Part shown: positions 18,638-26,686 of the stretch, one piece after another | Layout: each line of letters begins with the position of its first letter | How positions within the stretch are numbered: the first letter of the stretch is position 1 | NCBI RefSeq assembly: GCF_000236685.1 | Contig: NC_016633.1 | Span: forward strand, 2,356,001 to 2,420,000 | From: Sphaerochaeta pleomorpha str. Grapes | GTDB lineage: Bacteria > Spirochaetota > Spirochaetia > Sphaerochaetales > Sphaerochaetaceae | Length of the DNA stretch: 64,000 nt | Direction of reading: 5' to 3' | Position numbers and translations under genes: made by a program | The notes under the pieces: model-generated | Seen by the model: the letters and a program-made list of their open reading frames with translations, nothing else | Database searches by the model: none | What the model was told of the DNA's origin: nothing

Positions 18638-19695
18638 GTAAAGAATCAATGTTTTCCTCTGTTAAATCAGCAGTAAAATCATTTGGATTACCTCGAATCA
18701 TAATTGGGCTGTTTCTCTTGTTGCTCTTTATCCTAGCCCCCTTTGTAGGGGTAAAAATCAGCACAAGTCTTTCTGATACCCTCAATAGATTTGGTATGAA
18801 CTGTGTCATGGTTTTGGCTATGGTTCCCATGATCCATAGTGGCTGCGGTTTGAATTTCGGTCTACCTCTGGGGATTATCGCCGGCCTTTTGGGTGGTACG
18901 ATCTCAATGCAGTTAGGCTATACTGGATTCACCTCCTTTCTTATGGCAATGGTATTTGCAACGCCATTTGCCCTTATCCTGGGAGAGGCTTATGGAAGGC
19001 TTCTCAACCGTGTAAAGGGTGGGGAGATGATGATTGCAACCTATGTAGGTTTCTCTTCGGTTGCCTTCATGTGTATCATGTGGCTCTTGCTTCCCTATAG
19101 CAACCCTACCATGGTCTGGGGCTTCAGCGGGTCTGGGTTGAGAACGACAATTTCTACCGAAGGGTATTACCTGCATGTTCTCAATGATTTCCTTGCAATC
19201 AAGATTAACGATCACCTGTCGATTCCCACGGGTATGATTTTATTCTTTGCTATCCTTGCTTTCCTTATGTGGGCTTTTTTACATACGAAGACAGGAACTG
19301 CAATGACTGCCGTAGGGTCGAACCCTGTTTTTGCCAGGGCAAGCGGTATCAATGTCGATAAGGTGCGCTCTTTGAGTGTCGTTATGTCTACATGGCTCGG
19401 TGCCATGGGTATCTTGGTGTACCAGCAGAGTTTTGGTTTTATTCAGCTTTATATGGGACCTTTCTACATGGCCTTACCGGCGGTTTCTGCCATCCTTATA
19501 GGTGGTGCTTCGGTAAATAAGGCTTCTATTACCAATGTCATTGTCGGTACATTCCTGTTCCAGGGAATTCTCACAATGACCCCCTCGGTCATGAACTCCA
19601 TGATTCACACTGATATGTCTGAGGTTATCAGAATTGTCGTTTCCAACGGCATGATCCTGTACGCCTTGACGAGAAAAACGGAGGCTATCCGATGA
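18634..19695 (+). CDS. ABC transporter permease 1 (BPD_transp_2 type)
   Basis: The protein (353 aa) has about eight or nine hydrophobic segments and resembles the RbsC/BmpA-partner permease class (LNFGLPLGIIAGLLGG, NPVFARASGINVDKVRSLSVV, LIGGASVNKASI). It overlaps the ATPase and permease 2 by 4 bp at each end (ATGA), so the genes are translationally coupled. Together with permease 2 it forms a heterodimeric inner-membrane channel (inference). Confidence 0.88.
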   Translation: MSKESMFSSVKSAVKSFGLPRIIIGLFLLLLFILAPFVGVKISTSLSDTLNRFGMNCVMVLAMVPMIHSGCGLNFGLPLGIIAGLLGGTISMQLGYTGFTSFLMAMVFATPFALILGEAYGRLLNRVKGGEMMIATYVGFSSVAFMCIMWLLLPYSNPTMVWGFSGSGLRTTISTEGYYLHVLNDFLAIKINDHLSIPTGMILFFAILAFLMWAFLHTKTGTAMTAVGSNPVFARASGINVDKVRSLSVVMSTWLGAMGILVYQQSFGFIQLYMGPFYMALPAVSAILIGGASVNKASITNVIVGTFLFQGILTMTPSVMNSMIHTDMSEVIRIVVSNGMILYALTRKTEAIR

Positions 19696-20804
19696 AGCTC
19701 CAGAGAACAAACACCCAGAAACTGGTGAGGTTTTTGGGAAATAATACCGTTCCTGTCTTGTTTTTGATAATATGTGCATTTGGAATTCCACTCAGCGGAT
19801 ATTCCCCGAATTATCTGATCAGTGAAATTGTCGTGCGAATAGCGCGTAACTCCTTTTTGATCGTAAGCCTGTTGATTCCTATCCTTGCAGGTATGGGATT
19901 GAATTTCGGTATGACCCTTGGGGCCATGGCTGGCCAGATCGGCCTGATTTTTATCAGTGACTGGGGTGTCGTGGGTATCCCAGGCATACTTCTGGCAATG
20001 ATCATCTCGACACCGATTTCCATTCTGCTCGGACTTTGGTGTGGTAAAATCCTCAACATGGCGAAAGGCCGGGAAATGGTTACCAGTTATATCATCGGCT
20101 TCTTTATGAATGGTATCTATCAGCTGATAGTCCTATACGGGATGGGGAAGGTAATCCCTATCCGTTCGGCAGCCCTTATCCTTCCGCGTGGCTATGGTAT
20201 CCGTAATACGGTAAACCTGATAGGCATACGAAAGACGCTTGACAACCTGGTGACTGTAAAGATTTTCGGTATTCCCATTCCCTTGGCCACTATCGTTATC
20301 ATTACGCTTCTTTGTCTCTTTGTCCTCTGGTTCAAAAAGACCAAACTGGGTCAGGATATGAGGGCCGTCGGTCAGGATATGGAAGTGGCACGTGCCGCAG
20401 GTATCAGGGTCGAACATACCCGCATTGTTTCCATTGTGATGTCAACGGTATTTGCCGGGTACGGAATGATCATTTACCTGCAGAATATCGGGACGCTCAA
20501 TACTTATAATAGCCATTCCCAGATTGGTATGTTCAGTGTTGCCGCCCTATTGGTCGGTGGAGCTTCTGTAAGCAAAGCAAATATCCGAAATGTGTTTTTA
20601 GGTGTCATCCTTTTCCATCTGATGTTTATTGTTTCCCCTATGGCAGGAAAGAATCTGATCGGTCAAGCCCAGCTTGGGGAATACTTCAGGGTCTTTGTCT
20701 CGTACGGCGTCATTACTGTGTCGTTGGTCCTGTATGAGGTAAGGAAGAAACGGGACCTGGGTATTGCAGGCCAGGTGCTTGCAGCTGAACAGGGGGAAGA
20801 CTAA
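19692..20804 (+). CDS. ABC transporter permease 2 (BPD_transp_2 type)
   Basis: The protein (370 aa) is paralogous to the preceding permease: both carry LNFG(L/M), a G-x-N/D-x-x-x-A-R-A-(S/A)-G-I segment (AVGQDMEVARAAGIRVEHTR) and (L/V)(I/V)GGASV(N/S)KA. About eight to nine membrane helices. It overlaps the next gene by one base (TAATG). Substrate unknown. Confidence 0.88.
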   Translation: MKLQRTNTQKLVRFLGNNTVPVLFLIICAFGIPLSGYSPNYLISEIVVRIARNSFLIVSLLIPILAGMGLNFGMTLGAMAGQIGLIFISDWGVVGIPGILLAMIISTPISILLGLWCGKILNMAKGREMVTSYIIGFFMNGIYQLIVLYGMGKVIPIRSAALILPRGYGIRNTVNLIGIRKTLDNLVTVKIFGIPIPLATIVIITLLCLFVLWFKKTKLGQDMRAVGQDMEVARAAGIRVEHTRIVSIVMSTVFAGYGMIIYLQNIGTLNTYNSHSQIGMFSVAALLVGGASVSKANIRNVFLGVILFHLMFIVSPMAGKNLIGQAQLGEYFRVFVSYGVITVSLVLYEVRKKRDLGIAGQVLAAEQGED

Positions 20805-21286
20805 TGAAAGTGAAATTTGACAGACGGTTTCTCATCCGGACCGTTGCCGTGGTGCTTGTTCTTCTGTTTGGTGTGCTCATGTATTTTGTGGGCAGACAAC
20901 ACACCATCCTTCTCGATAACAAGACAGTTACCGTTGGTGGACAGGAACTCATGGCCCTGCAGATTGTAGAGGTCCAGGTTGATAACCTGGAAGAACTGGA
21001 GCTTGCTGCCAGAGACAGGGATAAGGCAGTCGTAACAAGACAGAGCCATAGGATTACCATAACCTATACCGATTCCGACTGGAATGAAATTTCGTTCACC
21101 AGGAAGTTCAAGGTACCGGTAGGTGAAGATATGAGCATTATCTCGATTCCGACGCTTGTAGCCAATCCTGATGCTCCCCAGAGCCTCTGGTTGACGCGGT
21201 ATGAGTTGCCGACGATTGCCGTAGCGCCAGCTCCGGAGGAAATTGAAATTGTCACTGATGACCTTTCGGCCTTGGTGTCACTGTAA
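20804..21286 (+). CDS. Small membrane-anchored accessory protein of the ABC operon
   Basis: The protein (160 aa) has one N-terminal membrane helix (about 10-28) and a short beta-rich extracytoplasmic domain (LLDNKTVTVGGQELMALQIVEVQVDNLEELE). It resembles small unnamed proteins next to DUF3798 transporters (possibly the DUF6672 family, from memory). It overlaps permease 2 by one base, so it is probably a stoichiometric part of the transporter rather than a bystander. No catalytic motif seen. Confidence 0.7.
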   Translation: MKVKFDRRFLIRTVAVVLVLLFGVLMYFVGRQHTILLDNKTVTVGGQELMALQIVEVQVDNLEELELAARDRDKAVVTRQSHRITITYTDSDWNEISFTRKFKVPVGEDMSIISIPTLVANPDAPQSLWLTRYELPTIAVAPAPEEIEIVTDDLSALVSL

Positions 21287-21308
21287 AATAAAAGAGCATA
21301 TAAGCCTG

Positions 21309-21340
21309 GAAAGCACCTGAAAGGGTGCTTTCTCTATTGT
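21309..21340 (+). terminator. Hairpin ending the ABC operon
   Basis: GAAAGCACC and GGTGCTTTC form a perfect 9-bp stem with a 6-nt loop, followed by a weak T-rich stretch (TCTATTGT). Confidence 0.65.
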
Positions 21341-21420
21341 CTGGCAAAAAAAATATGCCGTGAAAGTAAAAAAAATATCGTTAAAAGCCAAACAAGGTTA
21401 TAGTGTAGAGGGTCATATAT

Positions 21421-21449
21421 TTGTGAAATAGGAATAGATTTTGTACTAT
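21421..21449 (+). promoter_or_regulatory. Promoter of the first outer-membrane barrel gene
   Basis: TTGTGA (21421-21426), 17-nt spacer, TACTAT (21444-21449). A small palindrome (GTAC-TATAT-GTAC, 21443-21455) overlaps the -10. Confidence 0.45.
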
Positions 21450-21472
21450 ATGTACGTTTTTGGAGGTCTTTG

Positions 21473-23239
21473 ATGAAGATTAGGCGGTTTCTTTTTAGTG
21501 TCTTGATTACAGTGTTAGTCAGCTCTGTTGTGTTTGCAGCCCCTTATGCCAACAAACAGAAAATATTCAGTCTGGATAGCGATGTCTATGAGGCTATTGC
21601 CTCTTTGTACGTAATCCAGGGTTTGTCCCTTCCTTCAACGACGGGGCCCTATAGTGAAGCAGAGTTGCTCATGATGCTGGAGAAGGTAGATACCGGTAGA
21701 TTGAACGGTGCAACAAAAGCAACGTATGACTACATTGCCAGCCAGTTGGATGTACAGCCAAAGATGCAGACAAAGGGGATGGGATTATCCTGGAACTTTG
21801 ACGCTAATCTGGAAACCTACACCCATACAAACACCACTGAGTTTACCGGTAGGGAAAACTGGAACAGGGGGTATATCAGTCAGAAACCCCTGCTGTCCGT
21901 TGGCCTTGAGACCTGGCCTTCCGAATCCTTCTATGGCTATTCCGAATTATCAATCGGCAATACCTATACACTGGAAAACGCCTTTGGTTCGATTCCTTTC
22001 AGCACCAATCTGATAATCCTCTCCCCTGCCACTCTCATGGATCTCGATTTCAATATTCCCTACCGGGCCTTTGTTGCCATGGGCGGGGATGGGTGGACTT
22101 TCCAACTTGGCCGTGATCGCATGAGCTGGGGCGCTGGCGAATCGGGGAACCTCATGATGGGTGACAACCTCAAATACCACAACATGGCCCGTTATACGGC
22201 CTTTGGCGAAAAGTATAAGTATACGTTCGTAACGTCCTTCTTCCCGCACCCGAGTTCCTATCTGGGAGGTGGAGATGGAGCTGTGGTAGGAGACGGGCAA
22301 GAGGATATTCTCAGTGGCCTGAATATGTTCATGGCACACCGCCTGGAGTGGCGCATGTTCTCTGACAAGGTAGGCCTTGCCCTTACCGAGAGCATCATGT
22401 ACCAGAGCGAGGAAAACCTGCTTGACCTTCGGGTGCTCAATCCTGCCATGATCTTCCATGACAATTATATCCGCAGCAATTCCAATTCCCTGCTGGGTCT
22501 GGAACTGGATTACACCCCTGTCAAGGGTGTGAACCTCTATGGCCAGGCTGTGGTCGACGAGTTCTCTCTTCCCGGAGAACCAGTTCCCAGTGCCACTGAA
22601 GTTAATTACCCGGTCACCTTCGGCTACCTTGCCGGGGTGAAGGCCGTTGCCCCGATCGGCAATCTGATGGGACATGCCTCTCTGGAGTTTGCCTATACCG
22701 ACCCGTTCCTGTATCTGCGATACCAGACTAAAAACGATGCCTCAGCAACCTCCGGTGATGCCTATAGCTTGAATTTCGTAGGCACAATCAGGGAATTTAC
22801 CAATAAAGACGGTACTCGGTACAATGCAGAGTTCATCGGGTACGAGTATGGTGGCGATGCCTTGGTTTTCAACCTCAATGGCGGGGTAAAAAAATATGGC
22901 AAGTGGAACGTGGAGGCAAACGGATTTTTCATGCTGCACGGAACCTTTGACATCTATACCATGTGGAGCCGAGTCGGGGGGAGTTCTGGTGTTCCCTATG
23001 ATATCTCCACCCCTACCACCGACCATCCTACGGGAAACTACAACGACCCCACCGCACAAGCTACCCGTGACAGTGTCTCCCAGACGCTGGTTGTCGGTGT
23101 CAGTGGATCGTATGAAATTACCCCTTGTTTGAAGGCTTTTGGCCAGGTCGACTACATCCATATCGGTAACTATGGCAACGTGTCAGGTACTGTTGTCAGT
23201 GATGTGCAGTTGACGCTTGGCGTTACCTATCATATCTAG
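21473..23239 (+). CDS. Outer-membrane beta-barrel protein, paralogue 1
   Basis: The protein (588 aa from the ATG at 21473, RBS GGAGG) has a signal peptide (about 1-22, SSVVFA|APYA), a short helical region (SDVYEAIASLYVIQGLSLPS) and then many alternating amphipathic strands with aromatic girdles (WNFDANLETYTHTNT, GRDRMSWGAGESGN), ending in a terminal strand LTLGVTYHI. The pattern of a helical N-terminal segment plus barrel is shared with the next gene (DVYxxI, THTNT, GRDxxSWG, FxxLNPAxIxH), so they are paralogues. It has its own promoter after the ABC operon. An outer-membrane partner role for that transporter is only suggested by position. Confidence 0.82.
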   Translation: MKIRRFLFSVLITVLVSSVVFAAPYANKQKIFSLDSDVYEAIASLYVIQGLSLPSTTGPYSEAELLMMLEKVDTGRLNGATKATYDYIASQLDVQPKMQTKGMGLSWNFDANLETYTHTNTTEFTGRENWNRGYISQKPLLSVGLETWPSESFYGYSELSIGNTYTLENAFGSIPFSTNLIILSPATLMDLDFNIPYRAFVAMGGDGWTFQLGRDRMSWGAGESGNLMMGDNLKYHNMARYTAFGEKYKYTFVTSFFPHPSSYLGGGDGAVVGDGQEDILSGLNMFMAHRLEWRMFSDKVGLALTESIMYQSEENLLDLRVLNPAMIFHDNYIRSNSNSLLGLELDYTPVKGVNLYGQAVVDEFSLPGEPVPSATEVNYPVTFGYLAGVKAVAPIGNLMGHASLEFAYTDPFLYLRYQTKNDASATSGDAYSLNFVGTIREFTNKDGTRYNAEFIGYEYGGDALVFNLNGGVKKYGKWNVEANGFFMLHGTFDIYTMWSRVGGSSGVPYDISTPTTDHPTGNYNDPTAQATRDSVSQTLVVGVSGSYEITPCLKAFGQVDYIHIGNYGNVSGTVVSDVQLTLGVTYHI

Positions 23240-23256
23240 AAAACGCTAAGAAGAAT

Positions 23257-23285
23257 CGGTCCTTGACCCTGTTGGCCAGGGACCG
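23257..23285 (+). promoter_or_regulatory. Hairpin between the two barrel genes
   Basis: CGGTCCTTG pairs with CAGGGACCG (one U-G wobble) around an 11-nt loop. No T run follows, so it is probably an attenuator or mRNA-stabilising element. Confidence 0.45.
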
Positions 23286-23342
23286 GTTGCATTAAATGAT
23301 TATTTGGCTCTTTATGTAGGCTTTCCCTGGAGGGGCTTTTTC

Positions 23343-25058
23343 ATGAAACGAGTATTGTGTCTGGTTTTTCTTCTTTTCCTGCCCCTCTGTGGAATCTTTG
23401 CAGTCACAGCCCAAGAGGTCATCCCCTTGGGCTCTGCAGTTTATACCGATATGGACAACCTGTATCTGGTTCTTGGAATCGGGACCCCTTCCGATGCCCG
23501 TCCCTGGACGAAGGGCGAGACAAGGGCCATTCTTTCCGTTGTCGAGGGTAAAAACCTGAATGGCGTCGCCAAAAAAGTGTACGATACCCTTGCAAGTACC
23601 CTTGCCGAAGAACTGCGATGGACCTTTCCCGATGGTTTTTCCGCAGGAGTGAACCTGGACCTGTGGGGTGAACTGTATACCCATACCAATACAGACGTTT
23701 CACAGGGTTTTACCTCCCATGAGGATTGGAACTACGGCTTTGTCCAGAGAAAACCACTGGAAAGGCTGCGCCTCGATATGGCCGTGTCAGATTTTTTCTA
23801 CACGTATTGCGACCTGCAGTACGGGTATGGCATCGCCCTGTATTACGATGAGCTCAAAACCTTGAGTGAAAGCGGACATTCCCAGGTAGGCTCGCTGACT
23901 ACAGAATCAGGTTTGGTTATTGTCGACGGGGATTCTGTGCTATCCCAGTATACAAATGCATTCTCGACAAATTTCATCACCAAGAGCCGCGATTTTGACT
24001 TCCAATGGCCCAAGCGGGCCATCATTTCTGTCGGGGGTGACCGTTGGAACGTAACAGTCGGAAGGGATAAACTGTCCTGGGGAAATTCCCATATCGGGAA
24101 CTTTATCTACGATAACCACGTCGATTTCCAGGAATTCGCTCGTTTCTCGGTCTTTTCGGAATATTTTAAATACGAAGCGGTGAATCTGTTTCTCGATACT
24201 TCCTATAGCTCTGAGAACTTTTTCCGTATGATGATGTCCCATCGGCTCGAGTTCAAGCCGTTCCATGCATTCACCCTGGCAGTAAGTGAAAATGTGATGT
24301 ACAAGGATGATGTATTGGACCTTAGGTTCCTCAACCCCGCCTTCATCTACCATAATCTCAACGAGCGGGAAAAATTCAACGCAATAGCCCATCTGGAAGC
24401 CAGTTATACAATGGCACCAGGTCTGAACCTATACGGGCAGTTCAGCCTCGACCAGGCAGTCGCACCCAACGAAGATGATGATGAGTCAACAGCATGGGGA
24501 GCGCTTCTGGGCATTGAATATGCGAGGGTACTCAAAGAGGGGATCTATGCTACGGCCTTCGAAGGGGCAATGACCCTTCCGTGTCTGTACCGCCGTGACG
24601 GGATTGATTTTCTCATGGGCAGACGCTATGCAGGGCTGGATGGCGTGGAAAATTCCCACTGGTATACCCAGAAGTTCGATTATATCGGATTTCCCTATGG
24701 AGGGGATGCCTTGGTGTTCAAATGGGACAATTCCTATCGGATACCTTCCTATGGTGCAGTGGGATTAACCTTTACAGCTCTTTGGCATGGGAATATGGAC
24801 ATGTATACGAATGTCTCTATCGATAGCAGCTATGCCAATTATGGCTCGACCATGTTTATAGGTGATACGATAGCAACTACTGTTACGACAACAATCAACG
24901 GAGAATATGAACTCAAGGGTTTTGGTGCCCGGGTTTCTGCAAAGGTATATACCCAACTCGACTGGATCGTACGGTCGACATATACCAAGGCTAGCAAAAC
25001 CTACAGCGATTTTACCCAGGACTTGCAATGCAGCTTTGGTGTTGGGCTCTCGCTGTAG
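23343..25058 (+). CDS. Outer-membrane beta-barrel protein, paralogue 2
   Basis: The protein (571 aa from the ATG at 23343, RBS GGAGGGG) has a signal peptide (about 1-22, GIFAVTA|QEV) and the same layout as the preceding gene: a short helical region (YTDMDNLYLVLGIGTPSDARP), THTNTD, GRDKLSWGNSHIGN and DDVLDLRFLNPAFIYHN, ending in LQCSFGVGLSL. Likely made from the same mRNA through the intergenic hairpin. Tandem duplication is the simplest origin. It ends 13 bp from the convergent lactonase gene. Confidence 0.82.
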   Translation: MKRVLCLVFLLFLPLCGIFAVTAQEVIPLGSAVYTDMDNLYLVLGIGTPSDARPWTKGETRAILSVVEGKNLNGVAKKVYDTLASTLAEELRWTFPDGFSAGVNLDLWGELYTHTNTDVSQGFTSHEDWNYGFVQRKPLERLRLDMAVSDFFYTYCDLQYGYGIALYYDELKTLSESGHSQVGSLTTESGLVIVDGDSVLSQYTNAFSTNFITKSRDFDFQWPKRAIISVGGDRWNVTVGRDKLSWGNSHIGNFIYDNHVDFQEFARFSVFSEYFKYEAVNLFLDTSYSSENFFRMMMSHRLEFKPFHAFTLAVSENVMYKDDVLDLRFLNPAFIYHNLNEREKFNAIAHLEASYTMAPGLNLYGQFSLDQAVAPNEDDDESTAWGALLGIEYARVLKEGIYATAFEGAMTLPCLYRRDGIDFLMGRRYAGLDGVENSHWYTQKFDYIGFPYGGDALVFKWDNSYRIPSYGAVGLTFTALWHGNMDMYTNVSIDSSYANYGSTMFIGDTIATTVTTTINGEYELKGFGARVSAKVYTQLDWIVRSTYTKASKTYSDFTQDLQCSFGVGLSL

Positions 25059-25071
25059 GGCCTTACAACTG

Positions 25072-26079
25072 TCAGACGACTTTGAATTGAAGGCAGGTAG
25101 GACTGGGGCCTTCCCAGACAACCTGCCCTTGGGAAAGTGTATTGTCTGCAGAGAGGGTATACGCGACAATGCAATCGGAAAGCTGGTTTGCAATGAACAG
25201 AGTGTGCCCATCCAAGGCAAAAAACCTTGGACACTTGCCTTTGCAGTCATACCAGCTGTCGTTGTTTTCAGTATGTACGAGGATACTGTCTTCCCCTCGG
25301 GTGGAAACAATGACCCTTTCTCCCAGTACTTCCAAATGGGCAGCGGTAGCCTCCCTGTTCGCATGTTGCAATGTAGTGCAGACAAGTGCAGTTTCACCGG
25401 TGTCTGGGTTTACCTTCGATACCGAATTCGCCAGCTCATTGACGACGTACAGGAATTTTTTGTCAGAGGAAAGCCGCATAAGCCTTGGCCCTGAGCCTAG
25501 GGGGAGGCGAAGATCTTTGATAAACCTGGCTGGTTCGGTTTTGTCCGCTTCCCAGGCATATTGGTGCAGACGGTCGGTCCCCAAATCGGCAACGTAGAAG
25601 CAGGAACGCTCTTCATCGAAGAGGATGCTGTGGGGGTGTGGCCAAGCCTGTCTGTCCTTGTTTGGCCCTGGCAAACCAAAGAACTGGAGGGTCTGTACGG
25701 CAAAAGAGGGTATTCCTGCTTTCGATAGGGGAAAAATGGCAACAGTACCACTGCTGTAGTTTGTCGTGAGCAGGAACTTCTTTGAGGGATCGAGGGTAAG
25801 GAAACAGGGGTCTTCCCCACCGGAAGGGATGCTTCCTATCTCCTGCAAGGAGGGAAGGAGATAGGTTTTCACCAACCCTTCACCTTGGTGCATTGCCAAG
25901 TTCTGCTCATTGACTACATACAGCAGATTGGTATCAGAGAAACATAGATAGGAAGGCCTCACCCCTGCCTTGGCAGATGCAAGAAGCTTCCATCGGTTTT
26001 CGTCTTCGATCTGGTAGACAAAGATATTGTCTGAATCCTCATTGCCATAGCCTCCGATTGCAGCAAGCTTTTTTGCCAT
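25072..26079 (-). CDS. Lactonase-family beta-propeller (6-phosphogluconolactonase-like)
   Basis: The protein (335 aa) is a seven-bladed-propeller type lactonase (PF10282 family), related to E. coli YbhE/Pgl, which hydrolyses 6-phosphogluconolactone in the pentose phosphate pathway. Visible repeats include GVRPSYLCFS, GEDPCFLTLDPSKKFLLTTNYSSGT, AWPHPHSILFDEE and GSGPRLMRLSSDKKFLYVVNELANSV. The GxxP(H/C)-type metal or substrate loops are kept. No other pentose phosphate gene is near, so the exact lactone is inferred. RBS GGGGG before the ATG; own promoter at 26105-26134. Confidence 0.88.
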   Translation of the reverse strand: MAKKLAAIGGYGNEDSDNIFVYQIEDENRWKLLASAKAGVRPSYLCFSDTNLLYVVNEQNLAMHQGEGLVKTYLLPSLQEIGSIPSGGEDPCFLTLDPSKKFLLTTNYSSGTVAIFPLSKAGIPSFAVQTLQFFGLPGPNKDRQAWPHPHSILFDEERSCFYVADLGTDRLHQYAWEADKTEPARFIKDLRLPLGSGPRLMRLSSDKKFLYVVNELANSVSKVNPDTGETALVCTTLQHANREATAAHLEVLGERVIVSTRGEDSILVHTENNDSWYDCKGKCPRFFALDGHTLFIANQLSDCIVAYTLSADNTLSQGQVVWEGPSPTCLQFKVV

Positions 26080-26104
26080 GGAAATGCCCCCTTTCTTCTT
26101 TGCA

Positions 26105-26134
26105 AGTATACTGGCAATCTGAAGCTATTGTCAG
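26105..26134 (-). promoter_or_regulatory. Promoter of the lactonase gene
   Basis: On the minus strand, CTGACA (26129-26134), an 18-nt spacer and TATACT (26105-26110). A GGCGCC palindrome lies just upstream of the -35. Confidence 0.5.
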
Positions 26135-26159
26135 GCGCCTGTTGCTGTATCTCAGGTAT

Positions 26160-26501
26160 CTAGATGGTGAGAAGCGGCTGTGCGTCTTTAATGAGCTTTG
26201 TAAGGGGTTCTCCCCAATAGAGTACCTCCACCCCCATTGCAAGGAGCTGGTCTGTCGTACCGAGCTTGTCGGCACAGGCCTTGCAGGCGCTGAAATGCAC
26301 CCCGCTTTCGATTCCATCCTGTATCAAGCTTCTTAATTTCTCGTCTTCCACGGCAATCTTTGCAGTTGCTCCCCAGATAATAACGGTTACCTCCTCCCAC
26401 CAGTTCTTTTTCTTTGCATTGATGGCATAGAGCATAACCATATTCTCTGCGGTAAGGACATTGTCATTTGTCCAGAGGATGTGCAAGTGATTTTTTCCCA
26501 T
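26160..26501 (-). CDS. DsrE/DsrF-family protein
   Basis: The protein (113 aa from the ATG at 26501, RBS GGGAGG) has the DsrE fold pattern: LHILWTNDNVLTAENMVMLYAINAKKKNWW, VTVIIWGATAKIAVEDEKL, and a Cys pair in SACKACADKLG. DsrE-type proteins transfer sulfur or act as small redox adaptors. Cys-rich position CKAC at the usual active-site loop supports sulfur handling. A longer frame upstream to 26531 is possible but lacks an RBS. It is a single gene between the lactonase and the purD-like terminator. Confidence 0.82.
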   Translation of the reverse strand: MGKNHLHILWTNDNVLTAENMVMLYAINAKKKNWWEEVTVIIWGATAKIAVEDEKLRSLIQDGIESGVHFSACKACADKLGTTDQLLAMGVEVLYWGEPLTKLIKDAQPLLTI

Positions 26502-26604
26502 GTAGGCCTCCCTGATGTAATATGTCTGCAAGGTTCTTGGTTTTCACCTATGCCCTGGGAAAATCATCCTTTTCCCAGGTCTCCAGGTTGTATGGAAAAC
26601 CAAA

Positions 26605-26634
26605 CAAAAAACGGCTACCCATTTAGGCAGCCGT
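26605..26634 (-). terminator. Terminator of the tatD-dusB-purD-like operon
   Basis: Read on the minus strand, ACGGCTGCC pairs with GGTAGCCGT (one G-U wobble) around a 6-nt loop and is followed by six T residues. Confidence 0.8.
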
Positions 26635-26686
26635 CGCATATGGTAAAAAAAGGCTGCCCATGATTGAACCCACCTTTTATAAACAC

